Shown piece by piece: positions 19,101-22,123 of a stretch of 22,123 bases of DNA (positions are counted from its first letter, which is position 1; the number at the start of each line of letters is the position of its first letter). The translations under genes were made by a program, and so were the position numbers. The notes under the pieces were generated by a model. That model worked only from the letters and a program-made list of their open reading frames with translations. It was not told the origin of the DNA and made no database searches. The stretch lies in contig ATSW01066897.1 in assembly GCA_000444245.1 (NCBI GenBank), positions 1 through 22,123 of the forward strand, in the 5' to 3' direction. The DNA is from Botryllus schlosseri. Its lineage: Eukaryota; Chordata; Ascidiacea; Stolidobranchia; Styelidae.

Positions 19101-20073
19101 GAAGAATGGAGCCCAGTATATTAAGCGATTGTATTTTGGCATTACCTGTTTTGACGACATCATCTCCCCATTGCGAGTAAGGGTAAGAGGCTTCTGTGAC
19201 GTTGGTAGTCTCGTTAAATTGTGAAGGCCTTGCTCGGAATTGATATTCAGTGTTCGGTCTGAGTTCGCCTACTCTGCAATTTTAATGTCAATCTGGGTAA
19301 TCATGTTTATTTTAGGAAATTGGCCACTTATATCCGGACCAATCCGACCTCGAGAGAATAGTATAATTATCGAATGTAAACAGTCGATACTTTAATACAG
19401 GGGCATCAAACTCGAGATATATTTGTCGCAAAAGTATAAACTAGAACTGTCGATTTACCACCTGTTAATTACCCACCTAACAGCGTTGATCCTTGTTGGT
19501 GTAGTCTCAACGAATTCCAAAGTTGAATTATCTCCGGTTCGTCGGTATTGAATCATCCACTTCGTCACTCCTTCGCATGGTGACGTCACAAAGACCTCGA
19601 CCGAGGTGGCCAATGGTGTCGCGAAGCGCAGCGTGGCACTTGTCGATGCTGTTAAAAAGTTCGCGACTTGTATTATCAGATTGATCTAATTAGTGCGTGT
19701 CGATGTACATGTGGCTGTCTAATAATGTTGACTCATCTGCATTCTACTATGTATGTATATTTGCTTTGGTACACCACTCGCAGGAGATGCAGGAGATCAA
19801 GGCCTTATTATGGCCTACTACAGCAGGCATTAGCAGATTATTGCAGGCTTTTTCCAGAACTAAAACTGTTTTTAGTGCGTCCTGCGTCGTCACTAAAGAA
19901 CAGGGAGATCGTATGACACTAGTTCATTGTGTAGTGTAGAGCTATAGACAGTTAACTACGTAGGTTAGTTGTCTATAATAGAACTATTGGTAGAACAGAC
20001 TAAACCACTTACCTTGTGAAGAAACGCTTAGTGTGTCGTACAAAATCACAGTGATGAATAACAGTGAGTACAT
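10109..20073 (-). CDS. Modular FN3/SEA single-pass membrane protein, nine exons found, 3' end not found
   Basis: Exons in transcript order are 20073-20013, 19648-19477, 19273-19146, 18422-18129, 17194-16961, 13560-13339, 12723-12542, 11524-11389 and 10346-10109. They join in phase to at least 555 residues. Residues 1-19 are a signal peptide (MYSLLFITVILYDTLSVSS). Then come an FN3 domain (21-120), a SEA-like domain (121-218), an FN3-like module (219-296), a weaker module (297-370), an FN3 domain (371-476), a Thr/Ser-rich stalk (477-500) and a membrane helix from 538 (IGILIAIGIGLVLIVVLI). All module borders are phase 1 introns. A surface receptor or adhesion role is inferred from architecture only; I do not recognise a named family. 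One intron appears to use a GC donor, and the weak module may lack an unseen partner exon. Exons beyond the helix were not identified. It converges on the phosphatase gene. Confidence 0.78.
10463..10725. mobile_element. hAT-type MITE (CAGTGGTTCTCAAA family), copy 2
   Basis: The left end AAGTGGTTCTCAAA and the right end GTTTGAGAAACATTT are inverted and fit the family end. The flanks ATTTAAGT (10455-10462) and AGTTAAGT (10726-10733) match at 7 of 8. The interior is homologous to 8379-8674 in the same orientation. It lies in the intron before the transmembrane exon. Confidence 0.78.
10885..10970. mobile_element. Possible hAT remnant
   Basis: GTTGTCGACCCCTG (10957-10970) read inward is CAGGGGTCGACAAC, a typical hAT end. 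A poor inverse, GCTGGTCGAAGAGCG, starts at 10889. No target duplication could be set. Likely a heavily deleted element or a solo end. Confidence 0.3.
11389..12723 (-). other. Membrane-proximal FN3 domain, two exons
   Basis: Residues 371-476. Exon 7 (12723-12542) has a Pro-rich start, FPPPPANAS, then CW and YLYQIL strands. Exon 8 (11524-11389) begins VIVGGLTVNASYEWGIRVW, a clean FN3 E-F turn. The intron sits at nearly the same place as in the first FN3 domain, suggesting the two share an ancestor. The best phase 0 donor for exon 7 is CAG|GCACGA, a GC donor; GT alternatives in frame are weaker. Confidence 0.65.
11525..12541 (-). other. Intron of the membrane protein gene, mostly featureless
   Basis: 1017 bp between exons 7 and 8. 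It includes a low-complexity run of ACTGT/GCACTGT motifs at about 11835-11885, bordered by an inverted GTGCAAAC/GTTTGCAC pair at 11814-11847, and G-rich AGGTAGGTATTAGGGGG at 12275-12291. No gene is seen. Confidence 0.5.
12813..12925 (+). repeat. AT-rich dispersed repeat, copy 3
   Basis: Contains GTAGTTTTTTCTTTCAAATT, GATTAGA, AGAATTACTGAATTCG, CTTGGAAATTGA and AAGTTCAGTTGATATCA, in the order of the copy at 17790-17930. It lies in the intron between exons 6 and 7 of the minus-strand gene. Confidence 0.58.
13339..13560 (-). other. Weak FN3-like module exon
   Basis: Residues 297-370, phase 1-1. STILGLTPKF, then SELYSEVFGATVYNTVTT, resembles the second half of an FN3 domain (GLxP turn and final strands), but the first half is short (about 28 residues). 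Either the domain is divergent or a further upstream exon was missed. The acceptor is CTCATAG, the donor ACAA|GTAATG. Confidence 0.5.
13618..13795 (+). repeat. Dispersed repeat with AGTAGAAGTA core, copy A
   Basis: Shares with the inverse of 17520-17695 the ordered blocks AGTAGAAGTA, GTAACG, ATTTCCAAG, AGGTATT, GCCTAGTTT, AGAAGTGGAA and TAGCCTG. The unit is about 170 bp; no terminal repeats were found. Confidence 0.55.
13985..14065. repeat. Short GACTCG-rich low-complexity tract
   Basis: ACTCGGACTCG, GACTCGGACTC and TTGACTCGCAGG occur within 80 bp, an imperfect simple repeat of a six-base unit. Confidence 0.45.
14822..15666. mobile_element. hAT element (CAGTGGTCGGGAAC ends)
   Basis: The ends CAGTGGTCGGGAAC (14822-14835) and GTTCCCGACCACTT (15653-15666) are inverted with one mismatch. 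The flanks CAATGTAC (14814-14821) and CAATATAC (15667-15674) match at 7 of 8. Subterminal copies of ATGGCTCTT occur at both ends. The element is 845 bp with no transposase frame, non-autonomous, and lies in the intron between exons 5 and 6 of the membrane protein gene. A CAGTGGCGTATATCC block at 14990 may mark a further hAT end within it. Confidence 0.82.
15675..16960. other. Intron stretch without a recognised feature
   Basis: A 78-codon plus-strand frame at 16181-16417 has no recognisable motif and no splice or promoter context, so it is treated as chance. I see no terminal repeats, RNA gene or other coding signal here. Confidence 0.5.
16961..17194 (-). other. FN3-like module exon
   Basis: Residues 219-296, a single phase 1-1 exon. 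Beta-type stretches TTWIDVTS, KYTLWYRDG, TMTIHLNV and EEDSLIVRK follow the FN3 pattern, with the C-strand Trp and a terminal strand. A cysteine (GTCP) is unusual for FN3. Recognition is by pattern and the FN3 fold is likely rather than certain. Confidence 0.55.
17520..17695 (-). repeat. Dispersed repeat with AGTAGAAGTA core, copy B (inverted)
   Basis: Read on the minus strand it aligns with copy A at 13618-13795 over its length with small gaps. The two form an inverted pair about 3.8 kb apart inside the membrane protein gene, around its exon 5. Confidence 0.55.
17790..17930 (+). repeat. AT-rich dispersed repeat, copy 4
   Basis: The longest copy: TAATTTTTTCTAGCCATTCC, AATCAGATTATAATTAC, AATTACTGAATTC, TTTTGGAAATTGAATTA, AGAAAGAAATACAACA and TTCAGTTCATATCAAATCA. 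Similar AATTAGATTAGAATTAG sequence continues to about 18050, so the unit may be longer than marked. Confidence 0.58.
18129..18422 (-). other. SEA-like domain exon
   Basis: Single exon, residues 121-218, phase 1 at both ends. It opens with FGRLMLSDTSFSP and continues with GSSEWNRELKRVQNAYTSGF, matching the first strand and first helix of SEA domains (S.EW..EL..V..AY). Then come RVLRIEA and YPVVYYRVGV as the later strands. The GSVVV self-cleavage motif found in many SEA domains is not seen at the expected turn (ADGKYPVVYY), so autoproteolysis is unlikely. A fold-level call; an unusual FN3 is the alternative. Confidence 0.6.
18755..18980. repeat. Possible tRNA-derived SINE or other interspersed repeat
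   Basis: On the minus strand GTGGGTTTGAGTCCGAC (about 18916-18932) is close to an RNA polymerase III B box, but no good A box precedes it. On the plus strand the unit ends with CACACAAAAAAAAC, like a short A tail, preceded by ATCATACCAAA, also seen in the SINE at the right edge. A GC-richer block inside AT-rich intron supports an insertion. Class uncertain. Confidence 0.35.
19146..19648 (-). other. First FN3 domain, two exons
   Basis: Residues 21-120 of the membrane protein. Exon 2 carries the B-C strands (VEVFVTS, KWMIQYRR). Exon 3 opens with VGELRPNTEYQFRARP, the classic FN3 E-F turn GLxPxTxYxFxVxA. A phase 2 intron splits the Arg codon just before VGEL; the outer borders are phase 1. NST, NET and NVT are possible glycosylation sites, in line with an extracellular position. 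Confidence 0.8.
19943..19977. repeat. Near-perfect 14-bp-stem palindrome
   Basis: TATAGACA (19943-19950) and TGTCTATA (19970-19977) are exact inverses. The arms continue inward for six more positions with only two G-T pairs, around the loop TACGTAG. It lies in intron 1 of the membrane protein gene; it may be a transposon end or a chance hairpin. Confidence 0.5.
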
Positions 20074-22033
20074 GTCGCAATCTTACATGTAATGGTTTCA
20101 GATTCTATACGGAAACATGCTTTGTGGTAATATAAGCGAGTACCATACCAGGAATAATACAGTATAATTTTCCGGGTATTACATGTATAGCTTAAGACCA
20201 ATAGTGTTCAAACTGTTTATCGTTACTAAAGAACCCACTTTGCTGAGCCTACCAGCTCAGATTTCCAGCCTGTTTCTTTGTTGCCGCTTCTTAAGCACAT
20301 GAATCTAGTCATACGAGAACTACTTACATCCTCGACGAGATTAATATTGCGTTTGTCTATAATATAATTATAAAATTTTAAATCGACGAGTTTACGCTCA
20401 GTGACATCGTATTGCTGCAGCGTGCAGTTTCTGTGCTTCGGCTTTTACTATCAATATGAATAAATTAATCAATTGTATACCGAAATTCTATACTATATTA
20501 TTGAATCGACTCTCTTGGCATTGGACATGGACACCTGGACAGTATCGTGCTCAAGATAAAGCTTGTCGTAATTTCGTTCTGAGCAAAGCTACATATCGAT
20601 TCTGATGGCCATCTTGACAATGACAACGCCTCTTATCAACTCCTCCGCTGCAAAGATCGTAGTCGTGAATCTAATGTATGTGCTTAAAACGAGACCTCTT
20701 GTTCTTTACTAGTATTTTCCAGCTCATAAAAAATTGATTCAGTTCTATCCGGCATATATCTGCTCTCATTGGGAAACTTACCATTGCCTATCCTTTGGAA
20801 AACTGAACGTGGCGGGCTATCACATGATCTTGAACTTCATGAGCTAACTTGCCTGGTAATCTTACTAGATAACGAATGCGCCTTCTGCAATATAACGTGA
20901 CAGTCATAATGTACAAAGCAAAGCCGCCGAATCGAACAGATACTACAATATGCGGTGGCGCTATCATCAGTATGAACGCTGTTAATTAGGTGGTGGGTTG
21001 CAAAAACTAAACATGGCATTGCCCGAAATAGAGTCCACTGATGATTCCTGCCAGCGTGCCCTTGCGTCACTCTCATTCTGAATTTTCGCCACCGTTCTTA
21101 GATTGGGAGTCACGCGAAGAGACATGAGTCGCTACGGCCGTCCTCGTAAACAACGCGCCGCTGTCTCGTGAGCCGTTGTTCGTAATGGGTGTGATTCAGC
21201 GCTGCATAATAGTTTAATGACGTAGAGGCGTCGCAGTGACAAATTGCCAGATCAATTCAGTTTTATTATTCCAGCAACCTACGTAATCCACAAAGAATAT
21301 ATTGTCAGTTCTACATTACAATAAAGATAATTTGGTATATTTTCGACCTTGCCTATTCCATTTCCCCTTGTGACAATGCTCTGGGATGAGTGCGACTTCA
21401 CAGAAATATAATTTCCACAAATTTACGAAACTACTACATGTTTCATATACTGCGATACTTCCAGGTTTACAACATTCCACAGTAGAAATTAGGCCTACTA
21501 TCGAAACTATAATTCTCGTTAATAAATTAACTCTCAGTGGCATCGATCATATAATTTCAGCACTAAAACAAATCATTCACAACTACTCGACTTGAATCAT
21601 TGCGCCCAGCCCTACTGCTGACCAGCACCGTGATAAACTTCTGAATCTGTAGCGTTCTGTCTGCGGCTGGAGACGTGTATAGATCCGGCTTTCTACTTGA
21701 TAAGATCAGTTTCATTCACACAGCAGCTACTAAAGTGAGTCCCACACAATAGGCTTACTGTTGAACGAATAATCCTGTAGATAAAAGTCCATACACAAAC
21801 CGTCATACTGACACCTGAGTTAATACATTAGTCGTGGTAACTCTCAGTAGAGATTTTAGTTATCTGGTAAAGTTTCAGAACTTTACAAGGCTAAGACAGA
21901 ATATGCATGCACTGTACATAATGTACAATATGGCCAACAATACCAACGTCTCAACTAATAAATCTTCGTTTCCAACACTACCTTAAACCCGCGGCACATT
22001 ACATCACCCCGATACGTTGTACTGTTCTGCTTT
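20074..22033. other. Upstream region of the membrane protein gene, no gene recognised
   Basis: About 2 kb with no supported gene on either strand; all frames are short and without motifs. It should hold the promoter of the minus-strand gene, but no clear TATA box or initiator could be fixed. A CG-richer patch lies at 21100-21230. A palindrome TGTACAT-A-ATGTACA is at 21913-21927. Confidence 0.5.
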
Positions 22034-22123
22034 ACCGAGCGAGATAGTGTAATGGTTATGCGTCCGGCTTCTTGAGCGGTAGGTCGTGGGTTCGATCCCC
22101 GGCCGGGTCATACCAAAGACTCG
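22034..22123 (+). repeat. tRNA-derived SINE, head only (runs off the window)
   Basis: A box TAGTGTAATGG (22045-22055) and B box GGTTCGATCCC (22089-22099) have the spacing of a tRNA gene, followed by GGCCGGGTCATACCAAAGAC. The acceptor arms (ACCGAGC and GCCGGGT) pair at only 5 of 7 positions, the anticodon arm is poor, and sequence continues past the discriminator, so this is a SINE promoter head rather than a working tRNA gene. The body and tail lie beyond the window. Confidence 0.7.

Noticed and set aside
20837-21595. Short open frames upstream of the membrane protein gene
   Set aside because: None has a motif or coding-like composition; lengths are those expected by chance.
22034-22123. A functional tRNA gene
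   Set aside because: Acceptor and anticodon stems pair poorly and the sequence continues into a SINE-like body.
1-22123. Retrovirus-like, LTR or capsid-bearing elements
   Set aside because: I looked for paired long terminal repeats and for reverse transcriptase, integrase or capsid motifs and saw none.

Overview
The window reads as AT-rich nuclear DNA from an invertebrate animal. Genes are split by GT-AG introns of about 70 bp to 3.4 kb, coding exons are short, and about a third of the sequence is recognisable repeat or DNA transposon. There is no bacterial-style gene packing. A tunicate or another invertebrate deuterostome fits the gene types and the hAT load, but no species marker is visible, so this placement is inference.

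Left third (340-6891, + strand): a complete seven-exon gene for a secreted purple acid phosphatase of the tartrate-resistant type (TRAP/ACP5 family), predicted at 342 residues. All seven metal ligands and the paired cysteines are present, and a polyadenylation signal lies 110 bp after the stop. Intron 1 carries one hAT transposon inserted in the end of another, with intact target duplications for both. Intron 6 carries a hAT element sitting inside an older inverted-repeat element.

Middle (7008-10108): no confident gene. It holds a 1.16 kb hAT element with perfect 16 bp ends and a perfect 8 bp target duplication (8201-9363), which itself contains a smaller hAT element.

Right half (10109-20073, - strand): a previously unnamed modular membrane protein. 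Nine exons could be assembled in consistent phase: signal peptide, FN3 domain, SEA-like domain, FN3-like domain, a less clear FN3-like module, FN3 domain, Thr/Ser-rich stalk, one membrane helix. Every module is bounded by phase 1 introns, the usual sign of exon shuffling. The cytoplasmic end was not found. Its introns hold further hAT elements, a pair of inverted repeat copies and a possible SINE.

The two genes converge: their 3' ends face each other across the transposon-rich middle. Right edge (20074-22123): no gene recognised; the window ends inside a tRNA-derived SINE. At least six hAT elements with terminal repeats and 8 bp duplications occur in 22 kb, plus a four-copy AT-rich dispersed repeat of unknown class. 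No retrovirus-like, LTR or capsid-bearing element was seen.
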